Assembly: GCA_963693315.1 (NCBI GenBank)
Contig: OY856186.1
Location: forward strand, 278,585,491-278,649,490
Direction: 5' to 3'
DNA from: Diogma glabrata
Lineage: Eukaryota > Arthropoda > Insecta > Diptera > Cylindrotomidae
DNA: 64,000 bases
Shown in pieces: positions 36,924 through 48,744 of this stretch; position 1 is the first letter of the stretch, and every line of letters starts with the position of its first letter. The translations under genes and the position numbers were made by a program. The notes below the pieces were generated by a model, which ran no database searches, had not been told where the DNA came from, and saw only the letters and a list, made by a program, of their open reading frames with translations.

Positions 36924-37996
36924 CAGGGTGTCCGCCGGCAAGGTATACTACTTTGTTTGTTTATAATTTTTGATGAAATGAAAGAGAATGGATCTTATAT
37001 TGATAAATGTTTTATTTAATGTCGGCAATTATGTATGGAATACAATATCAGATAAATGTCCGCCTCTGTTAGCCTCACAAATGCGAGCCTTTTTGAGCAC
37101 ATTTTTCATTACATTCTCACACATTTCACGCGGTATTTCATTAACTACATCACGAATATTTTGTTTGAGTTGCTCAAGCGTTTCTGGTTTGTTTGCATAA
37201 ACCTTGCTTTTCAGATATCCCCACAAAAAGAAGTCCGGAGCAGTCAAATCAGGCGACCGTGGAGGCCAATCAACATCACCATTTCTTGAAATAACTTGTT
37301 GTGGAAAGAGGTCTCGCAGTAATTCCATCGTAATCCTGGCTGGATGCGATGTGCCACCGTCTTGTTGATACTACATGTTAATCAAGCCCAAAGCATGCAG
37401 TTGCGGCGTTAAAAAGTGCCTCGTCACTCATTATGATTTTTTCATGAAAATCGGGGTTGTCATGGGCGAGCTGTAACATCCTATTGGTATATTACGGCGG
37501 CGTAAATGGTCTTGTGGAAGAAGTTCTTGTGTCAACTGAATCTTAAATGGAAACAAATGCAAATCTGCAAAATTGTGGCTAAACTTGTTCTTTTAAGACC
37601 AAGCTCCTGAGCACGGCGTCGAATTGAGGTTGATGGATTGTTTTGAACACTTTCTTGAGCAGCAGTACTGTTTTCAGCCGATCTTACAGTACGTTGTGGT
37701 CCATGCTTGGGCCTATCACCTACAGACCATCTTCGAAATCATTCACTACACGATAAATAGTGCGTTTCGCTGGCACGTTGTTTCTCCCAAAAATTTCACG
37801 TAACTTTCTCATCGTCACAGTAATCGATGATTGGTTTTGATAAAATGTTTTAACGATTAAAACACGTTGGTTTATCGAATATTTTTCCACAATAAATTTG
37901 CCACGTGTCTACTTCACGACCGCCAAATATGAACTGTCAAAACTAATGGTTACCAAAATGGCGGCAAAGTAGTATACCTTCTCGGCGGACACCCTG
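36924..37996 (-). mobile_element. Tc1/mariner-superfamily element, D41D type
   Basis: The 32-bp ends CAGGGTGTCCGCCGGCAAGG and CCTTCTCGGCGGACACCCTG are inverted, with two mismatches, and TA lies outside both (36922-36923 and 37997-37998). The total is 1073 bp. The transposase is on the minus strand and internally deleted. As far as I recall, a DD41D group of insect transposons (called VISITOR) has this spacing. Confidence 0.9.
37029..37945 (-). pseudogene. D41D transposase, internally deleted
   Basis: On the minus strand an N-terminal helix-turn-helix segment (YSINQRVLIVKTFYQNQSSI, then AKRTIYRVVNDFEDG) reads at about 37895-37725. Broken frames follow. The first catalytic Asp fits an IIMSDEALFN-like block near 37430. 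Close after it comes QQDGGTSHPARI with the second Asp (about 37365), where tens of residues of core normally intervene. The third Asp is in RSPDLTAPDFFLWGYLKSK, 41 residues after the second. The 99-codon frame 37328-37029 encodes this C-terminal part. The core between the first and second Asp is largely missing, so the copy is non-autonomous. Confidence 0.85.
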
Positions 37997-38132
37997 TACA
38001 TACATACCATTAAAATTATTGTTTTTTTAGTCATGAATTCATAAAAATCATAAACATTTCTTTTACGAATTTAAAATTGATCAATAATGCAGTTTTTTAA
38101 AGTTATTGCTACCGTCTTTTCCCGTTTCGTTC

Positions 38133-38710
38133 AAATTATTATCATTTCGACATTAACAAAAAAATTAATAATTTTTTTGACAGGCAGTGCTAAAAATCAT
38201 AAAATATTGGTTTTCCCATTATTATTTTCCATAATCATTCCCGTGAAATAAAATAAGGAAAATAAAAAGTACTATTTGAGTATGTATTTCTGTTTCAATA
38301 TGAGACGGTATTTAAATTTACCGATAGTGTAGTTTTTTAAGGTTATTGCTATTGTCTTTTAGGTCAATACGAAGTAAAATTTAGAATGCATTCAGGGGAT
38401 TATTTTTATCTCAATATTTTCTTCAGTTTTTTAGAAGAAATGTTTCGTCTGACAGAATAGCCTGTTTCTTTATACTTTTTGTTGTTTTTTTCATTTTTTC
38501 TATTTTCTGGTGGTGAGTTGTACCATTTGTTTTAATTTTTTTTAAGAAGGAATAAATATCTTTTTTCTCAATATTTTTGTTTGTTTTTGAATGGAATTAA
38601 ATTTTGTTCAATAAATTATTATCATTTCGACATTAACAAAAAAATTAATAATTTTTTTGACAGGCAGTGCTAAAAATCATAAAATATTGGTTTTCCCATT
38701 ATTATTTTCC
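38133..38710. repeat. Perfect 98-bp direct repeat, 480 bp apart
   Basis: The sequence beginning AAATTATTATCATTTCGACA and ending CCCATTATTATTTTCC occurs at 38133-38230 and again at 38613-38710 with no mismatch by eye. A weaker pair (GTAGTTTTTTAAGGTTATTG-like) lies near 38088 and 38328, so a local duplication of older date may underlie it. Confidence 0.85.
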
Positions 38711-39690
38711 CATTATTATTTTTGTTTTGAATTTGTTTTGATTTTCAAAATTCAGTTGTACGATTTCAAAAAACAGTTTGAGTTATATTGTACATTTCTA
38801 TAAATTTAATAATTTAAATAGATTTATTAAAATGAGGTTCAAAAAACTCAGTACAAACTTTCGTTTTCATTATCGACGTAGAGGGTTGTGAGAAAAGTCC
38901 GGGGTTCAACGCTGATCCTATATTTATTTTTATTACTTTTATTATTGCATTATTATTATTTTTATTACAAAAGCTGCTATTCCAATATTTTCTTTTTGTA
39001 ATTATTTTCCTAACGAAACAATTCGAAATATATATCGTATAAAAATTTATAGTACATTTCAGTATATATTCTGGTAAAATTAGTTAAGCAGAAGGTGCAT
39101 ACGAATAGATTAGAAGAGGTTGGATTATGATTTATGATGGATGTTGTATCAAAGCCGGATGAAACGAGGAAAATAATGTTGGCATACGGACAAAAGGGGG
39201 GAGGGCGGTACCCTCGGGATACCCTCTAGTACTTAATTAACATAATTAGAATACAGTGAGCAATATTCGCAGACATGAATATTATTTAACTAAATTATAA
39301 AAACCGGTATTCAAACAAATTTAGGAGCCTTCGATGTCTCTTTTGATTTTGTCTTTTCATAATTAAATGAAAGTTCACACAGCAAAAGTGTTTAATTGTG
39401 CCCATGATTATGAAAGTGGTCTAAGTCATACATTTCTTGTTTTGAGATATTTAAAGGTTTGCAAATGATTAAATTAGGAAACATTTCTTCTTTATTAGTC
39501 GTCAATAATAAAAGTTTATTATGCATGTAAAATTTGTATAAATCTCATTCCGAAATATGCTTTTTACAGTTTGAATTGACTTAGACCATTTTCAAAATTA
39601 ACTGAACGGCGAATAAATGACTTAACGCAAAAGCAAACTTCGAAATTCTAATGTTATTTATTAATTATTTTCCGAACTCATTATTTTGTC
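38711..39690. other. No recognised gene
   Basis: AT-rich DNA with one GC-richer island near 39190-39235 (GGGGGGAGGGCGGTACCCTC). No domain or element end was recognised. Confidence 0.4.
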
Positions 39691-39699
39691 ACCATTAGG

Positions 39700-40905
39700 T
39701 TTCTGCTCGAAAAATCCGGTCGCGAGATTCTCGAGAAAGAATTGTAATATTGAACTCTCGAATTATCGAGAAAAAATATTTCCACATTTTCGAGATTCCC
39801 ATTTCTCGAGAAAAATTGTCGAGAATCTCAAGATTTAACAAACCACCATAAATCATTCAATATTATTATTTTGAGTATTTTTTTACTAAACAAAAATTGT
39901 TAATGTCAATCTGCATTACTTTCTGATTGTTAAATCTAGATGTCGATGCAAAAAGTAATACCTAATCCGAATTTAGGATAATATTGTTATTTGTTATAAA
40001 TGTTTTGGGAAAAACCTATTTTTATTTCTTTGGCAAAATAACCTAAGATCACCAAAATGAAGGCTTTTAATCTAAAGTTTTCCATAGCAACTGATGAATG
40101 GACAAGCTTACGCAAGCGTAGATATTTGAACGTACATTTGTATTACATTAAAGCGAAATCTAGACCTAGGATTGATGCGAATTGAAGGTTCATATCCAGC
40201 TGAAAAAGCCTACAAAAATTATGTGCCAGATATTGTGTTCACTACAAGCGATGAGCCAGTGTAATGATGAAATATGGAAAAATATTTCCAGCTTTTAGCT
40301 GACAATTTAGTATTGAATCAAAATATGAAAATACGAGAAACGATTTCAAAAATTTGGGTTATTGTAAAATTATTTAAAAACTCGCCAGTGCGCAATGCTA
40401 TTTTAAAAAATTATATAAAAAAATTAAATGAAGAAAAATTACTCCTGGTTTTCAAAACTAAACGGAATTCTATTGAAACCATGGTGGAACGGTTTTTGCC
40501 AGTCATGCCAGCAGTTTAAAAAACTTCATATCTTCTAAATTTAAATCATTTTTGGAATACTAAATAAGACGATGTAGTTGCTTTAAATATTTTGAGTGCC
40601 ATTCAACCAATCACAAAATCAATAAAAGCGTTCAACCGTCATGGCTGACTCATTACCTGCAGAGGGAATCCTAAAATATATATTCAAATCTCTTCGGAAA
40701 AACAATTCAGAAATATGCTTAAATTTTTTATTTGAAATACAATCTCAAATTTTTAAAGGAGATAACTCAATAAATTCGTTATTGAAATTCCTTCACAATC
40801 CAAAGTCAGTTAGTTAGTCAACCCGAGGAAAACGATTTTTTCCTATTTGTTCTAAAAGCGAAATTATAAAAACTGCAAAAAAATTCTCTTGAAGATTATT
40901 TAAAG
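39700..40905 (+). pseudogene. hAT transposase relic with TCTCGAGA-rich left flank
   Basis: Fragments in changing frames read in family order. They are FNLKFSIATDEWTSL (about 40060-40115), LMRIEGSYPAEKAY (about 40175-40215), IVFTTSDEPV (about 40233-40262), then an open block at 40274-40519. That block has VIVKLFKNSPVRNAILKNY and NSIETMVERFLPVMPA, which fit the mid part of hAT transposases before the insertion domain. Further weak matches run to about 40905. The 39715-39830 flank has five or more TCTCGAGA or CGAGATT words, such as would lie in a subterminal transposase-binding region. Several stops and frameshifts show it is dead. Neither end was placed. Confidence 0.7.
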
Positions 40906-41033
40906 AACCAAAAGTTGATTCTTCTAATTACAATGAAAGCATTACATATATCGACGAATGATATCAACGAAAGTGAAGAGATTATATAGCCATCGGACTC
41001 AGAATTAGAAGGCTCTGTGAATTTTTTCAATTT

Positions 41034-41950
41034 CTGTCTTTCAGTGTATGTAGGGGGGGGTGTGGAGTGGGGGGGGGGGCGGTTTCTGAAATTTGCATAT
41101 TTTTTAGAATAACTCAAAAACTGTCCACCGCAAAATTCTAAAAAAATTGCAATGTCTTCTAAATTAGGTGCTCTTTCAAATGACACCCCACTCGCTTGGT
41201 TCAAAAAAAGTTTTTTTTTTACCCTGCTTACACCCATCTCCTAAACACACAGAAATATAATTATTTGAGAGTTCGCTATAATTTTCGTTCAAATTATAGC
41301 AAACTTCCTGTCTCTGCGAATTTTTTCTGTCTAACAGTGTCGAAACGTAGGGGGGGGGGGAGGTCTGAAATTTGCACATTTTTTAGAATAACTCAAAAAC
41401 TGTGCACCGCAAAATTCTAAAAAAAATTGCAATGCTTCTTAAATTAGGTCCTCTTTCAAATGACACCCCCACTCGTTTGGGTCAAAAAAGTTTTTTTTCA
41501 CCCTCCCCCACCCCTTAAAAGCACAAAAATATAATTATTTGAGACTTCGCTATAATTTTCGTTCAGAGTTTATCAAGCTTCCTGTCTCAGTGATTTTTTT
41601 CAAATTTTTCTGTTAGTTAAGCTCGAAATCCAAGGGGGGACCAACTTTTTGTGTAACTTTTTTTACAATAATTCAAAAACTATGCATTGAAAAATCTAAA
41701 AAAATGACAATGTTACTAAAATTAAGTGCTCTTTCAAATGACACCCCACTTGACCTGGTTTTAAATGATGTTTTTAGCCCTTAACATTCCCAACCCTTTA
41801 ATAAATATAGTTATGAGTATCTGCCACTTTTTTATATTTTTCATTAAAAACCTACTCATTTTTCTATCATTCCAAATATATTTCAAGATTTTCGATGAAG
41901 TAGGGTCGGAGTTAATTGGGGCAATAAACCATAGAGAAAACGTCATTTTT
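41034..41950. repeat. Tandem array of about 300-bp units with G tracts
   Basis: Three units share AACTCAAAAACTGTGCACCG, CTAAAAAAATTGCAATG, GCTCTTTCAAATGACACCCC and TATAATTATTTGAGA in order, starting near 41050, 41345 and 41630. Each begins with runs of 8-12 G in the first two units. A related single unit lies at 23960-24140 and a decayed one at 34700-34850. Open frames here are repeat by-products. Confidence 0.8.
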
Positions 41951-42260
41951 CAAAATTATACAAAAAACGGTGAGGTGTAAAATTCCATTAATATGAAGCC
42001 CTTTCATATGATACCCTACTCGTCTCGTTAAAAAAATGTATGTTCTCAAATGTTTTACATCGTACCTCTGTAAAACAAACGAACACAACTTTATTTATTT
42101 TTTAATCCGCCATCTTGTGTGAATAGGTTATTTTTATAAGCACCTCAAATTTTAAGTTCATCGGATTAATGGTTCACGAGATAATCGAAATAATGCGAAA
42201 AACACGTTGTACTCTCACCAATAGTGTTCCGTATAAAAAACGGAACCCTAAAAATCATAA
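41951..42260. repeat. Right end of the same repeat element
   Basis: After the tandem units comes a segment ending GTGTTCCGTATAAAAAACGG followed by AACCCTAAAA. A GTTCCGT...ACGGAACCCTAAA end is widespread in insect repeats as I recall. Together with the CAAGTGCG starts at 23080 and 34370 it suggests one element family. Confidence 0.4.
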
Positions 42261-42472
42261 TTCGAACAGGTGAAGCAATAAGCAGTTCTGTTCCAGACAT
42301 GTTCAATTTCTATACATCTTTACAAAACGACCACGAAAAATATCACCTCCAGATAAAAGAATACCTTTCTTAGCATAAAGACACTGATTGACGGGTTACA
42401 ATACAGACAGATTACTTGAATTTAGGCGCAAGCGGATTTTTTTTGGTTTTTTTAGGGTAAATTAAGTAAATT

Positions 42473-42615
42473 TAGTAAAAGGGACAGTTTTGATCTGTTT
42501 ATCTTATAAGCACATAGGAAATAGGGGTGGTAAATGTTGTAGAAGGAACATATTTGAATAACATCTTGTCAAAAAAGTGTAATTTTGTATGAATATTGCT
42601 TTTTTCAAAGGGCTG
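42473..42615. repeat. Dispersed repeat shared with 48745-48885 (inverted)
   Basis: GTAAAAGGGACAGTTTTGAT, TTATCTTATAAGCACATAGG and AATTTTGTATGAATATTGC are the reverse complement of sequence at 48745-48885, with a gap of unequal length between the blocks. Confidence 0.8.
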
Positions 42616-45600
42616 TATCCGGGGCTGATGCACAAATCGTTTTAATTTAATTCGCTTCAGGGAGTGATTATATCAAATAAAAATATTGCGACGCTGATGC
42701 ATAGGCTGACTTCACCACAGCTCTGGAAACATAGTGTTCTGGATATATAATGAGCTAATATCCATAAAATACTTTAATTAAAAGCTAACCAATATTATGG
42801 ACTTCGTAGTTCTAATAATAAAAATATTAAAGCAGGCAGTAGTATTCCAACAAACATAAATTCTGTTGTACGAAAAAAAGTATAAAAAATTTTATCGGAA
42901 GTGACAAAGCGGAAGTTAGGATGCAGAACTGTTGTAAACTTTACTAAATGGGTATGTACCAAATTTCATCCAACTCGATTATTAGGTACAAAAGTTATTG
43001 AGCTTCCAAAATAACAGGTGCTTGGAGGACCCCCCACCACTTTGTTCACTATCGCTAAAAAAACTAATCAGTTCCTTGCCATACATATTTGCATCTTTTT
43101 GCAAAGTGTAATCAAAATTACTTAACGAACGAATGTTGTATGTTTCCAACAAACATTGAAACAATAAACAGGTGTTCGGGAGGACCCCACCACTTATCCC
43201 AATATTGTCCAAAAACTAGTCAATTCTTTGTCAATAAAGTCTTTATCTTTTTTCAAAGTGCCATTAAAATTGATTGATGAATGAAATCTGTATGCTCCCA
43301 ACAAACTTTAAAAACCAAGTGTAAAAAGTCAGCAGTTGTATGGTAGATCCCCCGCCACTTTGATCAATGTGTCCCAAAAGATGATAATTATCTTCTAACA
43401 CTAATTGAAATTTTTCCATAAGTTTTATCATAATCACTTCATTATTGTAGGCTGTAGTGTGCATAAAGACACTGAAAAAACTGCCAACAAGTAAAAAAAA
43501 ATTTTTTTTACCGGAAGCAAAAAACCGGAAGTTGAGATGCAGAATTTTTGTAAATCATACTAAATGCTTATGTACAAAGTTTCATCCAATTCGATTATCA
43601 GGTACAGATGTTATTGAGCTTTCAAAAAAACAGGTGCTCCAGGGACCCCCCACCACTTTGTTCACTTTCGCTCAAAAACTAATCAGTTCTTTGGCATACA
43701 TGTTTGCATCTTTTTCCAAAGTGTCATCAAAATTCGTTCACGAACGAATGCTGTGTGCTCCCAACAAACATTGAAAAAAGTGTGACACATTAAACAGGTG
43801 TTCGGGAGGACCCCCACCACTTATTCCAATATTATCCAAAAACTAATCAGTTCTTTGTTACTTAAGTCTCCATCATTTGCCAAAGTGTCATTAAAATTGA
43901 ATAATGAATGAAGTCTGTATGCTCCCAACAAACTTAAAAAACAAAGTGTGAAAAGTCAGCATTTGTATGGTAGACCCCCCACCACTTTGATCAATGTGTC
44001 CTAAAACATAATAATTATCTTTTCACACTAATTGAAACCCTATTCCATAAGTTTCATCATAATCACTTCATTATTGTAGGCTGTAGTGTGCATAAAGACA
44101 CTGAAAAAACTTCAAAAAAGTACAAAAAAATTTTATTTACCGGAAGTGAAAAACCGGAAGTTGGGATGCAGAACTATTTTAAACCGTACTACATACTCAT
44201 GTACCAAGTTTCATCCAATTCGCTTATCACGTACAGAAGTTATAGAGCTTTCAAAAAAACAGGTGCTCCAGGGACCCCCCACCACTTTGTTCACTATCGC
44301 TCAAAAACTAATCAGTTCTTTGCCATACATGTTTGCATCTTTTTCCAAAGTGTCATCAAAATTCGATAACGAACGAATGCTGTGTGCTCCCAACAAACAT
44401 TGAAAAAAGTGTGACACATTAAACAGGTGTTCGGGAGGACCCCCACCACTTATTCCAATATTATCCAAAAACTAATCAGTTCTTTGTTACTTAAGTCTCC
44501 ATCATTTGCCAAAGTGTCATTAAAATTGAATAATGAATGAAGTCTGTATGCTCCCAACAAACTTAAAAAACAAAATGTGAAAAGTCAGCATTTGTATGGT
44601 AGACCCCCCACCACTTTGATCAATGTGTCCTAAAACATAATAATTATCTTTTCACACTAATTGGAACCCTATTCCATAAGTTTCATCATAATCACTTCAT
44701 TATTGTTGGCTGTAGTGTGCATAAAGACACTGAAAAAACTTCAAAAAAGTACAAAAAAATTTTTTTTACCGGAAGTGAAAAACCGGAAGTTGGGATGCAG
44801 AACTATTTTGAACCGTACTACATACTCATGTACCAAGTTTCATCCAATTCGCTTATCACGTACAGAAGTTATAGAGCTTTCAAAAAAACAGGTGCTCCAG
44901 GGACCCCCCACCACTTTGTTCACTATCGCTCAAAAACTAATCAGTTCTTTGCCATACATGTTTGCATCTTTTTCCAAAGTGTCATCAAAATTCGTTCACG
45001 AACGAATACTGTGTGCTCCCAACAAACATTGAAAAAAGTGTGACACATTAAACAGGTGTTCGGGAGGACCCCCACCACTTATTCCAATATTATCCAAAAA
45101 CTAATCAGTTCTTTGTTACTTAAGTCTCCATCATTTGCCAAAGTGTCATTAAAATTGAATAATGAATGAAGTCTGTATGCTCCCAACAAACTTAAAAAAC
45201 AAAGTGTGAAAAGTCAGCATTTGTATGGTAGACCCCCCACCACTTTGATCAATGTGTCCCAAAACATAATAATTATCTTTTCACACTAATTGGAACCCTA
45301 TTCCATAAGTTTCATCATAATCACTTCATTATTGTAGGCTGTAGTGTGCATAAAGACACTGAAAAAACTTCAAAAAAGTACAAAAAAATTTTTTTTACCG
45401 GAAGTGAAAAACCGGAAGTTGGGATGCAGAACTATTTTAAACCGTACTACATACTCATGTACCAAGTTTCATCCAATTCGCTTATCAGGTACAGAAGTTA
45501 TAGAGCTTTCAAAAAAACAGGTGCTCCAGGGACCCCCCACCACTTTGTTCACTATCGCTCAAAAACTAATCAGTTCTTTGTCATACATGTTTGCATCTTT

Positions 45601-46120
45601 TTCCAAAGTGTCATCAAAATTCATTCACGAATGAATGTTTTATGCTCCCAACAAACATAAAAACTTTGTGGAAAAAACCACCTGTTGTATGGTGGACCCC
45701 CCAACCCTTTATCCAACGTGCTCCAAAAGCTGATAAAATCTTTCTCATGTTATTTAAAAACTTTTCGCAACGTTTCATGAAAATCGGTCGGTAATTGTAG
45801 GCTACAGTAGGGATAAACACCTGAAAAAAAAACTTTTTAACCGGATGTGACAAACCGGAAGTTGGTATGCAGAAATATTGGAAACAGTATTAAAACCTTA
45901 TATACTAAGTTTCAATAAGATCATAGCTCGAGATCAGAAGTTATTCAAGATTTAAACTTAGAGGTGTTCGGGAGACCCCCCGCCATTTTGTCCAAATTTA
46001 AAATGAATCCAGATCTTCTATTTTCAAGTCAACCTGTATCATTTGCCAAAGTTACATCAAGATCCTATGCAGAAAACTCACCCACCCACCCACCCACCCA
46101 CCCACCCACCCACCCACACA
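42580..46120 (+). repeat. 629-bp higher-order tandem array with unique edges
   Basis: The word GTGCATAAAGACACTG starts units at 43459, 44088, 44717 and 45346, exactly 629 bp apart each time. The 44088 and 44717 units differ at fewer than about ten places by eye. Inside each unit, related sub-blocks start with CAGGTGCTCCAGGGACCCCC, CAGGTGTTCGGGAGGACCCC and TGTATGGTAGACCCCCCACC (44263, 44424, 44590). Each of the first two continues into ACTAATCAGTTCTTTG, a CAAAGTGTCAT block and TGCTCCCAACAAAC. Each full unit has one CCGGAAGTG...CCGGAAGTTG pair. The array grades into diverged units at both ends and finishes in a CACC microsatellite at 46079-46118. Confidence 0.92.
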
Positions 46121-46988
46121 CAGACGTACACCAAAATTTTTATTGGCTATTTGGATAGAGGATGGTCCAAAACAAAAGAAAAAACAAAATTTGGGGTATG
46201 TAAGATTTTTTTTTTTCACGATAGATTGCATTACTTCACACAATTTAAAATTGTGGTGAAGTAAAAAAATTTTGGCGCCTAAGTAGAAGTAATATCCCCG
46301 CTAATTCTGTTGAACTCTTGTAACCTTTAGATTTCAAAAGTTACAAAAAAAAAATCATTCTACCTTTCTTACACCTCCAATGGAATCCAAGTGAGATTTA
46401 TTACATTAATGCTTTATTTAATTTTAAAAGAAATACTAATAAAAAGTACAATAACAAAAATAATAATAAAATTCTATTTTTTAATTCTACAAAATATTTT
46501 TGTTATCTAATGAACTCTTGTATGAAAAACTTTACAATTTCCTCAGCAACCTCCATCCTACATTTTGTAAGAATATTAAAAACAAAAAAAATTTAAGAAT
46601 AATTTTAAATCAATTGAACTTTGTTATTTTAAGCTTTTCTTCTTTGAATAAGTAAATTTTCTTATTCCTACAATCGTGTGCAGCAAAAAAATTTTTTTTT
46701 TATTTTTATCTACGATGCAACTCCCACAACCCATATAATCAAATCTAAAAATGAATTCTAATAAAACAAACTCGACAATTTGATCTAAAACAAAAAAATC
46801 GGCAATAACCTTTGAATTTAACAGTTTTAGTCAATCTAGCCATGTTATTGCACACCACTGTAAGTACCACAACAAGCATAGGTAGTGAGTACACGAAGAA
46901 ATGAACAAAAAAATCTGTCTTTAGGATTTACAGTTAAGAAATAAATAAAATATATTAAATTATTATTGATAAAAATTGAATTAACAAA
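46121..46988 (-). other. Probable first-intron sequence of the 46990-47280 gene
   Basis: AT-rich and non-coding. A near-perfect hairpin TTACTTCACACAATTT / AAAATTGTGGTGAAGTAA sits at about 46231-46264. No downstream exon of the minus-strand gene could be recognised to the left. Confidence 0.4.
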
Positions 46989-46989
46989 C

Positions 46990-47280
46990 CTGTATAGAAC
47001 CAGATACTGATGAACTAAAGCTGACATTATTTAAATCCGGAAATGATTTTGTTGAAGTAAGATTCGATTCTCTTATACCATTATTATTTGTAATATTAGT
47101 TTCGAGAATACTATTTAAAGTGTGAGGGTGGTGATGATGATGATGTGTACCAAACGCCAAAGACGATGATGTTGTTGTTGACGATGTGATCGAATCCATT
47201 GATGAATTTGATTGATTTGAATTACGAATATTTAAATTATTCGTTGGTGGTGATGACCGACGTTCTGTATTATTTTTCAT
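46990..47280 (-). CDS. First coding exon of an unrecognised host gene
   Basis: The minus-strand frame starts at ATG 47280 and runs 97 codons to CTATACAG followed by the splice donor GTTTGT (GT at 46989-46988), in phase 0. The peptide begins MKNNTERRSSPPTNN, is rich in Ser, Asn and Thr, and contains six consecutive His in GTHHHHHHPHTLNSILE. It ends in STKSFPDLNNVSFSSSVSGSIQ. This composition is typical of disordered N-termini of insect regulatory proteins, but no family can be named. The frame stays open upstream of the ATG for at least 13 codons. The next exon must lie to the left, perhaps beyond the window. It stands head to head with the gene at 48349. Confidence 0.6.
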
Positions 47281-48348
47281 TTTTGATGGTGAAATAAAAT
47301 TATATGACCATAAAAACAAACCGCTAATTTTACCGCATGGTGATATACATTTATAAATATTGTTTTGTTTCGTTCTTACTTAATTATTGTCAATTAAAAA
47401 ATTTATAAGAAAACATAACACCGGTCATTAATAAATATAATAGATGTACTTATTTTTATTTCTTAAATACAAAAAAAAATCTTAAGAATGTTTTATTTTC
47501 ATATTCTTGTTCGAGTTTAAAATGGATTCAATGACTTGTCCACTTTTCTTATACTTCTAAAACGAATGTATTCATAAGCGAGAAAAAAAGTGTTTGACCT
47601 TGCGTCTACTTCTTATTTTCTTAATACACACAACAATAACAATTCAACGAATGGATAAGATAATAAAAAAACACACATACACAAATATAGACACCCAATA
47701 AGAGAAAATTGTTCAGTGCTTAAAGAATGGTAATATTTCTATTTCACTCCAACTCACATTATTTTATATTTTCCTATTCACTATACATATATATTACTTT
47801 TTTCATATGTTACTTTGCACACAATTTTATTTTTTTATTCAGAATTATAATAATTAAACATAAAAAATATTAAAATATAACAAATATTATTATTATATCT
47901 GGATTATATAAAAACTTTAATTAATTACACTTAAAACACTAATAAACAAAATTTCAATTATTTAATTAAGGCAATAACGAATTAAAACAGCCGACATTCT
48001 TGTATTTGAAGTTTAATTAAATAAAACTATTAGTTTATTGATATTGTGGAGCACAAAACGAAAGAACTGTTGAATTCCGCAAGAGACAAGAATCTCTGAA
48101 TAACTTAAATAAAATACAGAAAAAAATTGTATATACACAAAAAAGTTTGAAAAAGAGATAGAATATAGTTTTTTAAGTCAAAAACAGGTAAGATTAAATA
48201 GTGTTCGGCTTCAAATATAGATGGCGAACTATTATTTTTTTTTGTAAATAAAAAAGTATTAAACTATTCCATTTTATTTTTGACAATCGTTTTTGACGTT
48301 TGTGTTCATTTAATATTTGTTGATTTTTAATAACGAAATAGGATAAAT
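47281..48348. promoter_or_regulatory. Shared upstream region of two divergent genes
   Basis: This 1.07-kb AT-rich stretch separates two ATGs that point away from each other. It contains no recognisable transposon. It presumably holds both promoters and 5' UTRs. No individual core-promoter element is convincing. Confidence 0.45.
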
Positions 48349-48516
48349 ATGAATTCAGAAAAAAACATTTTATTAAAAAATTGGGAAAAATTAAGTGATG
48401 AAACAATAATAAAAGAAGTTTCCACAAAAGGAAGGTATATTAATTTGTGTATAAGTTTTTTATCGAAAAGAAATTCAATCAATGTTGAAGAGGCGAAAAT
48501 ATATTTTAGTAAAAAG
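48349..48516 (+). CDS. SPG11: Spatacsin-like gene, exon of 56 codons with the first ATG
   Basis: ATG 48349 has a favourable AAAT context. The frame encodes NWEKLSDETIIKE and CISFLSKRNSINVEEAKIYF, then reaches AAAAAG followed by GTATGTG (donor GT at 48517) in phase 0. Spliced to 61634 it gives a continuous helical protein. In this family a W-x2-LS-x-E-x-LI block followed by an A/S-FL-x-KR block occurs upstream of the helical repeats, as I recall. Spatacsin proteins are much longer than this N-terminal start would normally place the motif, so an earlier exon, or a shortened N-terminus, is possible. Confidence 0.55.
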
Positions 48517-48744
48517 GTATGTGAATTTTATTTTATTTTATTTATTTTTATTTATTACGATATTTATTTTATTTTATTTATTATTTAATCGATCCAGCAC
48601 GACAACAGGGTCGTTTGATGCAGTTAGGGGATATTACTTTTTCTTAGGCCCCAAGAATTTTTTTTTTATTTGATAGAGAATCACTCACTGAAGCGAATAA
48701 AACCAAAACGAGTTGTATCGGAGCCCCGGGGTCCAAGATACAGG

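Noticed and set aside
43457..45660. Series of 93-123 codon ORFs, two frames per 629-bp unit
   Set aside because: They repeat because the DNA repeats. They start at the same unit position, overlap in two frames, and lack any domain.
42870..45990. CRISPR array
   Set aside because: The period is 629 bp with no short repeat and spacer structure, and the window is eukaryotic.
46043..46264. Pro/Thr/His repeat ORF over the CACC microsatellite
   Set aside because: It is a translated simple repeat with no start or homology support.
47130..47150. Six-histidine run resembling a cloning tag
   Set aside because: It lies within a low-complexity Ser/Asn/His-rich exon with AT-rich codons and proper splice context, so it is natural.
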